DNA of 64,000 nt from Craterostigma plantagineum (Eukaryota; Streptophyta; Magnoliopsida; Lamiales; Linderniaceae), in assembly GCA_027422505.1 (NCBI GenBank), contig JAPQWV010001071.1, positions 1 through 64,000 of the forward strand, read 5' to 3'. Positions 33,901 through 45,480 of this stretch are shown here, one piece after another (the first letter of the stretch is position 1; each line of letters begins with the position of its first letter). Below the pieces are notes generated by a model. That model did no database searches. It was not told the DNA's origin and was given only the letters and a program-made list of their open reading frames with translations. The translations under genes were made by a program, and so were the position numbers.

Positions 33901-34421
33901 GTGGAAGTCGAGGCACGTACATTTACGCTTTCCGTAGACGTTATTGCCACATATTTTAGTGCCTCGGGTTGTCGCAATACGTCCCGAAGATACAACGACT
34001 TCAGGAATTTCGAAACGTTGCACACCGTAACGAAATTATCGGGCGAATCTACTAAAGACTCGAGCCTTTCTTGCTTTTTTATGCTTTATTATGCCTAAGG
34101 GATATACTGTCAACTTTTTCTAAAGTGCTGGGAGTGAATTGAATGATTGAATGAATATATCAAATTTTGGAGGGGTCTATTTATAGGTTTTCAAGGGGTT
34201 TGGAGCGAATCTGCAAAGGGCTACAACTTTTGGGCAGGAACCTATTTGTGAATAGTCACATCCCAGCAACCCTTCCGAACCGACCCAGTGACCCGGCCGA
34301 CCCGACCCGGGTCGGTTTGCTTGCATGAACCAACGGGTCCTTTGGTCGAACCGATGCACCTCATCAACCCTAATGGGTCTCGGCCACCTCATCATCATCT
34401 TGTCATGTCCACATGTGCGCC

Positions 34422-34586
34422 ACGTTAGAGCCACATCGCCCTTTATGCCCACGTGTCACCGACACGTCATCAAGCCCGCCATGTCAGCTATTCTGTCACG
34501 TCATCGCCACACCGCGCGCGCCACGTGGGCGACACGTCAGCGTCCCGCCTTGTCACTTAGCCGCCATGTCACCATTGGTGCCACGT
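34422..34586. promoter_or_regulatory. Cluster of seven ACGT cores in the LTR of element D
   Basis: ACGT occurs at 34422, 34451, 34464, 34498, 34523, 34534 and 34583, mostly as CCACGTCA, ACACGTCA or CCACGTGG, within 165 bp upstream of the minus-strand TATA box. ACGT cores are bZIP/G-box binding sites in plants. Confidence 0.7.
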
Positions 34587-35047
34587 CATCATCATGCCAC
34601 TTCACCGGAGCATAACTTCAATTTCGGGTTTGGGCTTGGGCTAGCGGGCCGCGCGCGAGGGCTCGGGCCGGGCTCGGCCGTGGGCCTTTGAGCCACCTCC
34701 TTGGGCTCATCACTTGGTTAACAAGTAATGTTGGGAAAACATATTTAAAGAGGAAAAACTTGATGTGTCTAACCAATGTGGCACACCAAGTTCCCTTTAT
34801 TTTCTTTTTCTATTATTTTATTCTTATTGGGCCAGACTCTAATAATTAATTTCTCATTCACCTGAAATCGGTTTTGAGCAAATTAATATTCGATAAATTC
34901 CTCTCAAAACGTAGATTCTGAATCTTTCATCAATTTCGATTTTAGACTAACGATGGATCTGGATTTAATAAAAACCGAGCAACTTGGATTTATTGGGTTA
35001 ATAATCCCATTTGGGCCCATTGGCCCAACCTTATAAGAAATCCAACA

Positions 35048-36473
35048 ATCCCCCACATGAAATGAAATTAATGCAAATGCTATGCATGCTGACTCTAGCA
35101 AGAAAGTCCGACGACCATCACTGCATCAGGATAGGTAGCTTATGGCTTTTGAACCTTCCCTAGTGAATACTATCGGATTTACTCGCTGCTCAGTGAACGA
35201 GATGTCTTGAACTGGCGGCTTTTTGTGTAAACCAAGACAACAATATACACACAGTGATGAATCTGATCTCTTTTCGATCTCACGTTGTGTCCGTTTAGGT
35301 CGTGGACTATATCTCCGATTCATACGTGTTTCCATTGAAGCGGCCCCACTTCACACTTATATAGGTGACCGACTATTAGGACTTAATCATGGAGTAGTCC
35401 GAAATCCTCCACCACTTTGGTATAGTCATCATAAAAGCACAAGTGCTTACCTAACCACACGCCATCGGGAAATCACTTGGGCTGCTGTCGAGAATGGACT
35501 TTATTAGTTTCCAAGTATACTACTGAACTAATCACAGTTTAGTTGTCTCATTGAACCAAGTTCGTGGGATCTCCACTCATCAAGGTTGAGTTACCACTGT
35601 CTTCATTCTTAGGTGTGCGGATTTTAGTCCCATTCCCCTTACTGCATTTTCTAACTGATCTCTAGCTATGCCTTTTGTCAGCGGATCCGCAATATTTTCC
35701 TTTGACTTTACATAGTCGGTGGAAATTATTCCGCTAGAGATAAGCTGTCTTACGGTGTTATGTCTCCGACGAATGTGCCGAGACTTACCGTTATACATAT
35801 AGTTCTGTGCCCTGCCAATAGCCGCCATGCTATCGCAGTGAATCATAATTGGTGCCACAGGTTTATTCCAACAAGGAATATCCTCCAAAAAATTTCAAAG
35901 CCATTCTTCTTCTTCGCCGGCTTTATCTAATGCAATAAACTCTGACTCCATCGTGGATCGAGCTAATGCACGTTTGTTTGGAGGACTTCCAAGAAACTGC
36001 CCCTCCACCGATGGTAAATATATAACCACTCATGGATTTGGAGTCTTTACTATCACATATCCAATTCGCATCGCAGTACCCTTCTAGTACGGCGAGATAT
36101 CTCGTGTATAGTATGCCGTGATTAATAGTGTGCTGCAGATATCTTAACACTCTTCTTAGTGCTACCCAGTGGATACTAACCGGGTTACTCATAAACCTAC
36201 TCAGTTTACTAATTGAGTATGCTATGTCAGGTCGAGTGCAGTTAGACAAATACATCAGACTGCCAATCACCCGAGCGTATTCAAGTTGCGGTACAAGATC
36301 ACCTCTATTTTTGGCTAAGTGTATGTTAGCGTCCACAGGCGTCTTAGCCGCAGGATCATCGAAGGCGTTAAATCTCTTTAACACGCTCTCAACATAGTGA
36401 GATTGTGTAATCACAATTCTTCGGACGTCTTAGAGACATTTATTCCCAAAATGACGTCAGCCAAGCCCATATT
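35048..36473 (-). pseudogene. Copia element D: end of RT, RNase H and 3' region
   Basis: 36414-35923 reads [36 protein letters not shown] and [15 protein letters not shown]. 35888-35580 is the RNase H end with HCDSMAAIGRAQN and ADPLTKG. About 500 bp without a gene separate it from the LTR. The RT gene is cut at 36473 by the 2.95-kb insertion and resumes at 39426. Confidence 0.85.
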
Positions 36474-39425
36474 TGTGGCGCCCCGCCATCTACTACTCAT
36501 TTTCGACACTAGATTACGTGACTATTAATAAAATAGAATCAAAAGTACCCAAAAGGCGTATAAAATTTTTCCTTTTATATAAGGGAATATCATTCTGTAC
36601 AAGTCAAAATGTCACCCCAGACCTAAATACATAGGAGGGTTATATAGACGCAGCAAAAGAAACCCTAGCGCCCGCCACACAGGTCGCATCTATGTACACA
36701 CCACCCCCAAAAGTCGCTGGAAGCTTCAAAAGGTAAGCCTTGCCATCAAAAGCAATCACGTACCGTGGTCGCGCACACCTACAACACATAAAGTAAGGGG
36801 TGAGCTATAAAGCTCAGCAAGTAGGAATATGCATGTCGTGAACGTGAAAAACCGGCAAAGGCATCCGCGCCAATGCACCTCACACCTCGTAAATCAAACT
36901 CGATCTCATATCTCTCAGGACCCTCGGCTAACTTGCTATACACCATAAAGAGCTGTAATCCAACACGGATAAACGTGGCAGCGACCTATGCTGGGTAGCC
37001 TACGCTAGGTTTCCCTAGGTCGCACCCTCCCAGGTCGTCCCCTCTGCCGTGCGGTAGCCCAGGCTGGTAGCCTACGCTGGTTAGCCTACGCTAGGGTTTC
37101 CCCTAGGTCGCACCCTCCAGGTCGCATCCTTTCGTTATTAGGGTAGAAGCCCAAATAAATATATAATATAATCGACGATGCACCACGCCGTCATGGTGCC
37201 ATAGAAGTAGCCCTGACTCAACTGCGAGTCGACATCAAATGCCTATATCGGCAAATATCATTCGCCCTCAGGCGATAAATGATGTGCATGCTCATGTTAC
37301 ATAAACCCCAAATGTCTTGTGCATGCACATGAATAGCAATGTGAATTAATATTGTAAGCACTTACCATGCAGAAGCATGTCAAATCATTCATGTAATAAT
37401 ATAAACACTCAAGCACATAGTCACGTAGTTCAAGCATATATAAATAAATTATGTGTTGTTGTTGAAATTCCCACTTACCTGTCGTCCAAGCTAAATAAAT
37501 TTACTGCTCTAGGAAATTTCTACCGTTTGACCCTTAGACAAAATATTGAAGTATCAGGACATTATCTAGTTTGGATAACTATGTCAAAATAATTCAATTG
37601 GACTATATTAATTTGCTAGAACCCTTAGTCGCTCGATTTCTAGTCTAAATTAATTCAATACTATATATTTTAGTTAAAGTAGACTATGTTCGAACATTGG
37701 ATTCGCCAGATTGAAGCATGTAAGATTTGGTGAAAATTAATCAAGGTTAGAATGAGTTTCGGTCGAAACTTGGTGTCGCCCGATTCCAAAATCGTCGAGT
37801 TCCATTTAAGTCCTCCAATCGGTCGATCCATCTCATAAATAAATATATTATATGACTCGGTGAAAGTTTATTATGAAAGGTTGTTTCACCCGATTATTCC
37901 ATCTTCAAATCGTCCGATTCCCTAATAAATTAATATTTTATATAACTCAGGCGAATCCTAATACCCTCAAATCGCCCGATTCTATAAAGATTGGAATTTA
38001 GATAGTTCGGCGATTCAAAGCTTATTCGCCCGATTAGTTTCAATAGGTTAGTTAAACATTTGGACTATAATCGATCGATTCAACTTAATTAAAGTTACCA
38101 CCCTTAGGATGCAAGGAAATTCGTGTAAGTCTTCGATTCGATCACAAGTTGCCTCCTACATCGAAAGATTCTCACAATTTACACTATTATTCATAAGTCT
38201 GATTAAAATACTATTTTTAATACCCTAAGTATGAAGTTATACTCAAGAACATATGAACTAACAAGTATACTAAATTGAATGCTCGAAGGTTCACCTTAGT
38301 ACTGAAAAGAATCGAAACCACTTAAGTACCTAAAATTACTTCCCACCCGAGGATTACCCTAAGTCCAATTTATATTCAATCTACCCGTAAATCATTTAAG
38401 TAATTACTCCAAATTTTTTCAGACCCTTAGAACTTCATTACTTACATGTTGTTCCTCCTATTCAACAATAAATTTAACCTTATTAATTTTCAGACGTAAG
38501 TGTACAGAGTTAAGCAATTGTGTTAGCATGAGTTAAACTCAAACGTTAGGGTTTCTCAGATATATATCATATTTGAAAATTTCAAGAGTTATACAAATCC
38601 ATGGAATCCTAATAATACATGAATCATAGCTGAACTTACATGTTAATAAGAGGGCTTTTACCTTCTTTATGTCCTAGAAATTAGTTTGCTAGATTTGCTT
38701 CACCAGTCGGAATTGTCACTGTTAGAGCTTAAGGAGATTTTGTTTTTGATTAAGAGCTTATCAGTTGTCGAACTTCTTATTTTTCTTTCGTTTCTACTCG
38801 ATGCATCTTAGCTTATGAAAGGTTATTCCTTTCTTGGATAACTTTCATTTATTTGATAAACATTAGACTTGGAAGTTTGTGATTGATTTGACATATAGAT
38901 GACTAAGCATGTGTTTTTATCTCCAAAGCTATGAAACCCTTACGTGTCATTTAACTATTCAACTTTACTTAAGTTCTAGTTGGTCTAATCCTAATGGTGT
39001 GTGTATCGACCGAACTTCTACACCATATGTATCAGGCCGATTTTAAGTTAGTACATATTATCATCCGATTTCAATTTCTATTGGTTAGTAGCATCATTTT
39101 ACAATACCCCATGTGAACTTTACTTACTCGGCGAAAGTAAACACTCACATATGTTATAATCCGCCGACTCTACTATCTCAAGGGTTATCTGAATTTCTAT
39201 ATCTCAATCGGCCGATCTTAGTCTTGCTATTGGTCAACTAAAATCATACCATGATCGGTCGATTTTATTTACTCAAATTCTCCTAAGCCCTAATATTTTC
39301 ACTTAAATCAGTTAGTCACATAGCACATATATGAGACTGTAAAAACACATATTATGCAAGCACATAACACATAATATGTATGCAATTTTTATTGACCGAC
39401 TTACTTACAGGACTCGGGTATTACA
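36474..39425 (-). mobile_element. Solo LTR, probably Tekay/Del-type Ty3/gypsy
   Basis: 2952 bp, plus strand TGTGGCGCCCCGCC to CTCGGGTATTACA, so TG...CA. On the minus strand it starts TGTAATACCCGAGTCC and ends GGGCGCCACA, the usual ends of Tekay-type LTRs. The flanking 5-mers are ATATT and TTATT, an imperfect target duplication. No gag or pol domain is found inside. The RT reading of element D stops at one side and resumes at the other, which shows it is an insertion. A ~50-bp direct repeat (AGCCTACGCTAGG...TAGGTCGCACCC) lies at 36993-37037 and 37080-37126. Confidence 0.75.
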
Positions 39426-40430
39426 TTATTCTTCATACTAAAATAATTTTCAGCATATTCTTTGAAAGCACAATTATTCCTGACTGCTTCCCATGATTAA
39501 CATGTCGTCTACGTAAAGACAGACAATCACAAACTCATCAGGTGTGCCTTTTATATAAACGCATTTATCACACTCATTAATCTTAAACCCATTCGACAAC
39601 ATTGTCATGTCGAACTTCTCGTGCCATTGTTTTGGCACTTGCTTAAGCCCGTAAAGTGACTTCACGAGTCGACACACTTTATTTTCCTGCCCGAGTGCGA
39701 TAAACCGTTCGGGTTGCTTCATATATATTTCTTCCTCGAGTTCCCCATTTAGGAAGGCCGTTTTCACGTCCATCTGGTGTATCTCGAAGCATATAACATT
39801 GCTATGGCGATCAAGACCTGTATAGATGTAATTCTTGTACCCCTCCTTTTGGTTAAACATTTAGTTACTAAACGGGCTTTATATTTTTCGATTGATCCAT
39901 CCGTCTTAAACTTCATCTTAAGGACCCATTTGCATCCTAAAGGCTTGCACCCTTTTGGGAGATCTACCCAGCTCTCATGTATGGTATTGCATAATGGACT
40001 CAATCTCACTGTTAACAGTTTCTTTTCATAACGGAGCTTCCGGGCTAGACAATGCCTCTTGCAAAGTCCGGGTTCATCATTTAACATATACGTTAGGAAA
40101 TCAGGTCCAAATGATTTGGCCACCCTTTTTCGTTTAATTTGTCGTGGTTCCTCGTTTTGAGGTGCACTCTCAACGGCATCGTACATTCGCTTATTATAGC
40201 TTATTTCTTTCTTTTCCTTATTTGGAAAGATATTCTCGAAGAACACTGCATTCCTCGATTCAAATATGATCGCTGTGTTCATTTCAGGGTTTTTTGATTT
40301 GTGCACTAGAAATCTATATGCACTAATTTTATTAGCATATCCGATGAAAATGCAATCAACAGTCTTGGGTCCTATCTTAACCTGTTTAGGTTTAGGTACT
40401 TCGAAATTTGCTAGGCACCCCACACACTTT
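39426..40430 (-). pseudogene. Copia element D: reverse transcriptase, first part
   Basis: 40423-39764 starts just after integrase (PKPKQVKIGPKTVDCIFIGY, ESRNAVFFENIFPNKE) and reaches RT (GCKPLGCKWVLKMKFKTDGS). 39860-39474 has [39 protein letters not shown] and VCLYVDDMLIMGSSQE, the catalytic box. The text matches the Tork-like copia group. It is broken by a frameshift near 39870 and by the solo LTR. Confidence 0.86.
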
Positions 40431-42020
40431 CAGGTAATTGTAGGACGGAGCCCTACCTTTCCATAGCTCATATGGAGTCTTTTCTCTCTTTTTGTGTGGC
40501 ACCATATTTAGAATGCGGTTGGCGAGAGGATTGCTTCCCCCCACAAGTTTTGAGGTTGCCCGGAACTGATCAATATAGCATTCATCATCTCCTTAAGAGA
40601 CCTATTTTGCGTTCAACAACGCCATTTGATTGAGGTGAATAAGGCGCAGTTGTTTGATGAATAATGCCATGCTCTTGGCAAAATTCTTCGAACGGCGCCA
40701 CGTATTCTCCTCCACTATCACTTCGAATTATTTAACTCTTGAGTTTAGTTGATTCTCAACTTCACTCTTATATTTAGTGAAGGCATCAAGAGCTTCGCCC
40801 TTGCCACTTAACAAATATACGTAGTAAAATCTCGTGCAATCATACTTCTTCCCACCTCAAGTCTGCACGAACTTCAGATCACATATATCAGTATGGATCA
40901 GTTCTAGAGTCGCACTACTCCTCCCAACAGAGAGAAGAACGATGCCTTGGCCATTTTTACCTTAACACAGACCTCACATTTTTGTTGTGAGTCGACTTCC
41001 ATTTGTGGAAGCAGGTTTAAACTTATTAACTTCTTTATTTTATTTAAACCAACGTGTCATAATCTATGATGCCATAAATTGGACCACTCGACCAAGTAAG
41101 ATGAATTTTCTTTATTATTATTGGCGAGTTCAATCTAGTATTACAGGCATTACATTCATCATAAAGAGCCCCTTCTCGAGGTAGCTCTTTCCTACGAAAT
41201 GACCGTTTTTTGTCAAACATATTATCACTCTCAAATACCTGTCTAAATCCGGCTTTGCTCAACAGGGAGCCGGACACCAAGTCCTTGCGAATGTCTAGCA
41301 CTACCCTCCTTAATCCGACGATGTCAGAGGTGGCTGCATTGCCCATAAAAAGCTTCCTGACTGGATAGCGATGTAGTTGAGAACATCTCCTTATCAGAGC
41401 AGATGTGGCGAGTCGCTCCAGAGTCGATATACCATGACCTTGGATTGTCTACCACATTGCCCTCATACACGACGGCGGCTAGGTACACTCTGTAGGGTCC
41501 CCAGCTTTGCCTCGGTCAAGTGAGGTTGGTTCTTTTTGCTCTTTTTCTTCAGCCGACAGTTCTTGGCCATATGCCCAGGTTTGTCGCAGTTTTAGCAGTT
41601 GCCCCTTATCTTGTTCAACTTCTGATGCGTCGTATTAGGCCTCTTACGCTTTTTTCCGGTACTAGGCTCGGCCAGGTTCGCAGGCACATCAACACTGCCC
41701 CTTTTGTTCTTGGCCTCGATTCTCCGATTATCTTCTTTGATTCGAAGCCTCACGATCATGTCCTCAAGCCCCATTTCCTTACGCTTGTGCTTGAGGTAGT
41801 TCTTGAAGTCCTTCCACAGGGGCGGCAGCTCTCTATTATACCAGCTACCTGGAAGGATTCACTGATCTGCATATTCTCCGCGTGTATATCGTGGATAATC
41901 AGTTGCAGATCACGGACCTGTTCCAATACTGGTTTGGAGTTGGTCATCTTATAGTCCAAGAATCTGCCGACTATGAACTTTTTCCGTCCCACATCGTCGG
42001 TCTTGTATTTCTTTTGTGAA
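40431..42020 (-). pseudogene. Copia element D: integrase, protease and gag, 5' truncated
   Basis: The integrase at 40440-41030 is heavily shifted. 41346-41044 reads LRRVVLDIRKDLVSGSLLSK, the segment after the protease. The protease motif SWYIDSGATRHICS lies near 41450-41405. A CCHC knuckle lies near 41590-41545. Gag at 42000-41640 shows KKFIVGRFLDYKM, LIIHDIHAENMQISESFQVA and DFKNYLKHKRKEMGLEDMIV. Gag stops abruptly at about 42020, where unrelated LTR-like sequence begins; the N-terminus, leader and 5' LTR are missing. Confidence 0.82.
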
Positions 42021-42039
42021 GCTGTTCTTATAGTCCAAG

Positions 42040-42390
42040 AATTTGAAGTTGTTCTTTTGTGAGGGTATTCTTTTATTTTGTCTCTCATGTTGAAGCTTCT
42101 TGCTTTGGGATTGATTGGTTGATTCATGCTTGTGTTAGCGCTCGATTGTAACTCACTTTGTACTCTATTTATCATAGTGGAGCTTGGTGTGGTGGTCGGA
42201 AAGACCCGTGGTTTTTGTCCTTGATTTGAGGGATTTTCCACGTTAAAATCGGTGTTTCCCGTGTGGTTGATATCGGGTTTTGCTATTCATCAAGTGTTGC
42301 TATTTCAGATTCTTGCGAGTGGGGGAAAACTTTACGGGTTGTTCTTATAATCATGTGGCGGATTATCGTTTTGGCATTTCTTTTCCCATC
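42040..42390 (+). repeat. Truncated copia-type LTR (R/U5-like) of unknown element
   Basis: The text GACCCGTGGTTTTTGTCC and GGGATTTTCCACGTTAAAA is the plant copia R/U5 pattern in plus orientation, also seen at 22560-22630. It joins element D's gag on the left and a fragment of element E's LTR on the right, so this is a rearrangement junction. Confidence 0.55.
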
Positions 42391-42890
42391 ACAACTCACG
42401 CCCTTTATATGATCAGGTTCTCGCGTGAGTTTTAAACCTAAAGAGAATCGCCGATGCTGCTCGCGACTTCATCAGTATCCAACAGCATTCCATTCGAATT
42501 CTTATTCGAATTAGTTGAAGGAATACGAATTCCTTGACTGAATTCGAATTACTCATTCTGTTGGTCGCTTATATCCAACTAAAGCATAATCAATTAAACC
42601 ACGAAATTAAATGGAAGAATTCACTTGGCGTGGGGTGTGTGCGTGCGTTCTTGAGGAGGGGTTGAGAGGCTCCTTCTCTAAAAGTTCTGTTTCTATTATT
42701 TATCACGCACAAGACTTCTAACTATGTGTTAGGATTAGTATTTATACCACGTGTTGGTATATAATACTTGGGCCATGCCCATTACAATTCTAAGTTCACT
42801 GGGCTCTGAAACATTAAAGCCCAGTTCACTTAAATAAAATACAGGACTAATATAAAAATAATTAATTGAACACAATAAATAATCCTAACA

Positions 42891-45480
42891 ATCTCCCCTT
42901 TGTGTTCAATTTGCAATTCGGCGCTGGTTATCTTCGTCTTGTAATCGTCCTGAGTCCTAGAACACGTATCGGAGTTGTGTACGCGAAAACATTTGCTTGC
43001 GTGTTCTTCTCCAATCACATCCTCCTTTGTATTTTCTTGTGACCTTTTCTCTAAAAGATCTTCAAACTCACCGTCTCTTGAACTTCTCTTCTCTTAAGTG
43101 TTCAAAGCTGCTTGTTGGATCGTCTCTCTTGTGTTCGATCTCTCCCACGAGCTGAATCCTCTCTTTAGTTGTTCCAGCTCTCCCTTCACTTGTCGCAACT
43201 CCCCTTACATTTTTTCATCCTTGTGTTGGGATTGTGAGTTTTCTTTAAACTCGAAGAAATGTACACGAGTCGGCAGCTTTGATTCTTGAAGTCCATGCTG
43301 AAGTTGTTGGCCGTAACTTGTCATTTGAGTCCGATCTCTCCATCCGACTGTAGCTCAACTCTCCCTACGTTTGTTCAAACTTACGTTGTGATTGGGGTGT
43401 TTCTTTAAAATCCGGGAGTCGTACATGAGGCGACAACTTCCATCGTTGGACTATGTGGTCTTCACTTGATTCTTTGACGATTCTTGAGATTTGGCATTTT
43501 CCGATCTGTATTGCACTTCGTCGTGGTGCTGCTCCCATTTTGCTCTAGTACTCCTCCCCCTCATGAAGGTCGAGCTAGGGAGATCGTCATGCGATGGGTC
43601 AAAATGGGGCATCGTCTTTTGGCAAGAAGATCGCGTCGTCGGGACAAGATAATGGAGTGATTGGTGCTCACGGTTACTCCGCTTCTCCGTGTCGTCATCT
43701 TCAAGGAAGTTGTCTGGTTCGGCCTCGAAGAAAGCTTATTTGGCTCTAGAAGAAGTTGCACGTGGTGTGTATTTTCCGAAATGTGTCTGGGCTCCATCAG
43801 ATTGTCCCTCAAAAGAGCACGAGAGCCGAACTTCAGAGCAGTATGTGCGGCAGAATTGGTGGGTACCAGGTTGGGTAATACCTGGCGAAGCCTCGAAGGC
43901 TATCCGTCGACACGACTTCAGCGTTAACTCTGAAACGTGGCCTGTGAGAACAGGGCTGAGAATCCGTAGCCATATAGGCGTTTCATAAACATCGATATTG
44001 AGACTAGCTCGACGACGATGGCCTGAAACCGTTGTTGTTTTGATGTTGCAACTATGACTTCCTTCCGATCATCGAAGCATGTCGTAGTAGGACATGTCTA
44101 CGAAAGTTCTGATCTGGTCACAAAGTCCAGATAAGCAAAAAAGTGTATGTGTCTAAAAGATATAAAAACATGTGGATGGTGAGGACACACTAGACTCGAT
44201 GTGTTCAATAAAATTCAGTGGTATGGGGTTGACTACCACTTAGTTCAATATCTCATGCTTCCAAGTAAAGCAGTGATAGATAACGTGGCTCCCCGTGATT
44301 TAGTTAAACATCTGTGTTGGGAGATCGAAGAGTGGGTAAGGCTCGGTTGTGCACGCCGTTGGACCTAACGTGTCGACTTCTACGCGGGGGCTAATAAAAT
44401 TAGCACCCGTACCTATGGGGGCTGGTTCGAGTAATTTTTGAGCTAAGGGAATTTGTATCTTCCGCTCTTCGGTCTTGTCAAGAATTTCCAAACACGGGTA
44501 GCTTTATGAGTTTGAAATCGTCATAACACTCGGTTGTGTTCCGGGGTTAGGTTCAGTTTGGTCTGACTGAACCATGGGAACTTAAAAAACCATGCGTCCG
44601 TCAACTTTGATGAGTGTTGCTTGATCAGCAAGTTGGAGCAGGCTGACTGAGATCATCTCGTGTTGTGTATGGATGTCATGCCTTTTGGATTCTTGAACTC
44701 TTGAGGGTTGCTTGTTTTTGTTGGAGTCCGTCTTGGAGGTGAAAGTGCTTGAAATGGCCTTTTCTTTCTCTGTCCCCTTTCTTTTTGTATTTTTTTTGTT
44801 TTTTGTTTTTTTTTGCAATTTTATATATATGCATATATATATATGCTATCTATGAATAATGTATATTCTATATGTTATACTACGTATATATATGTATATA
44901 TATATATATAGATATATATATTATTCCTCCCCCTCAAGTCGTGCTTCTTAAAACTGAATTACTCTCTCTCAAAGTTGCAAATACGAATCAATTTTATCTT
45001 CGAATCTCTTTCCCTAAGTTCACGTAATTAAGGTCGCTCCCCTCAAAAATTTAATTATTGCTCCCTATAACACTATAGGAGTTGTTTCTCTTTAAAATAA
45101 AGATTGCTCCCCCTCAAATTTAGCTCAAATAGGAAATATGGTATTTATTAGTTGACTGCGGAATATGCGTTATGAATTTCAAAATCTCGCAAGGTTTGAA
45201 AATGCATATTTAAACATGTACCATTTGAAAAATAAAGGCATTTATCAATTCAGCTTATATGCATACGTAAATGTTTAAGCTCGAAAATTCTTTAAGATGT
45301 ATGCATAATGAAAATATGCCTATAACATGGTATTAATGCATTTCACCTCATGTATGCATGCGAAAATTTGGAATTTATAGTCTTTTTAAGCATGCATAAC
45401 TGTAATGTACCTATAGGAGGGTTTTTAGCATTCAGTTCATATGCATGCTAAATTTGAAATTAATGTTCTTTTAAGCATGT
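42891..45480. other. Element F interior without recognised genes
   Basis: Between the purine tract and the gag remnant there is no copia pol motif in any frame that I could find. 43560-44000 is more GC-rich with open but unrecognised frames. 44820-44925 is a (TA)n-rich tract. Confidence 0.5.

Larger units (their letters stand above)
32965..35047 (-). repeat. 3' LTR of copia element D, interrupted
   Basis: The right border is firm: plus CCAACA at 35047 followed by ATCCCCCACATG, the purine tract on the minus strand. The LTR runs leftwards past a minus-strand TATA box (CTATAAATAG at about 34175-34184). It is cut by the insertion at 33051-33900 and probably ends at TGAATTAAG near 32965. Without the insertion it is about 1.2 kb. 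The partner LTR is absent, so the left end is an inference from TG...CA ends. Confidence 0.6.

Noticed and set aside
34325..34691. His/Arg-rich frames on the plus strand in the LTR of D
   Set aside because: Produced by the ACGT-rich, GC-rich U3 repeats; no start context or family match, and the LTR is transcribed from the other strand.
36474..39425. Interpreting the insertion in element D as a complete small element
   Set aside because: No internal terminal repeats, primer site or coding domains; TG...CA ends and length fit a solo LTR better.
43560..44000. Open frames in element F that could be a captured gene
   Set aside because: Frames on both strands are similar in length and none shows a recognisable motif; reported only as unexplained interior.
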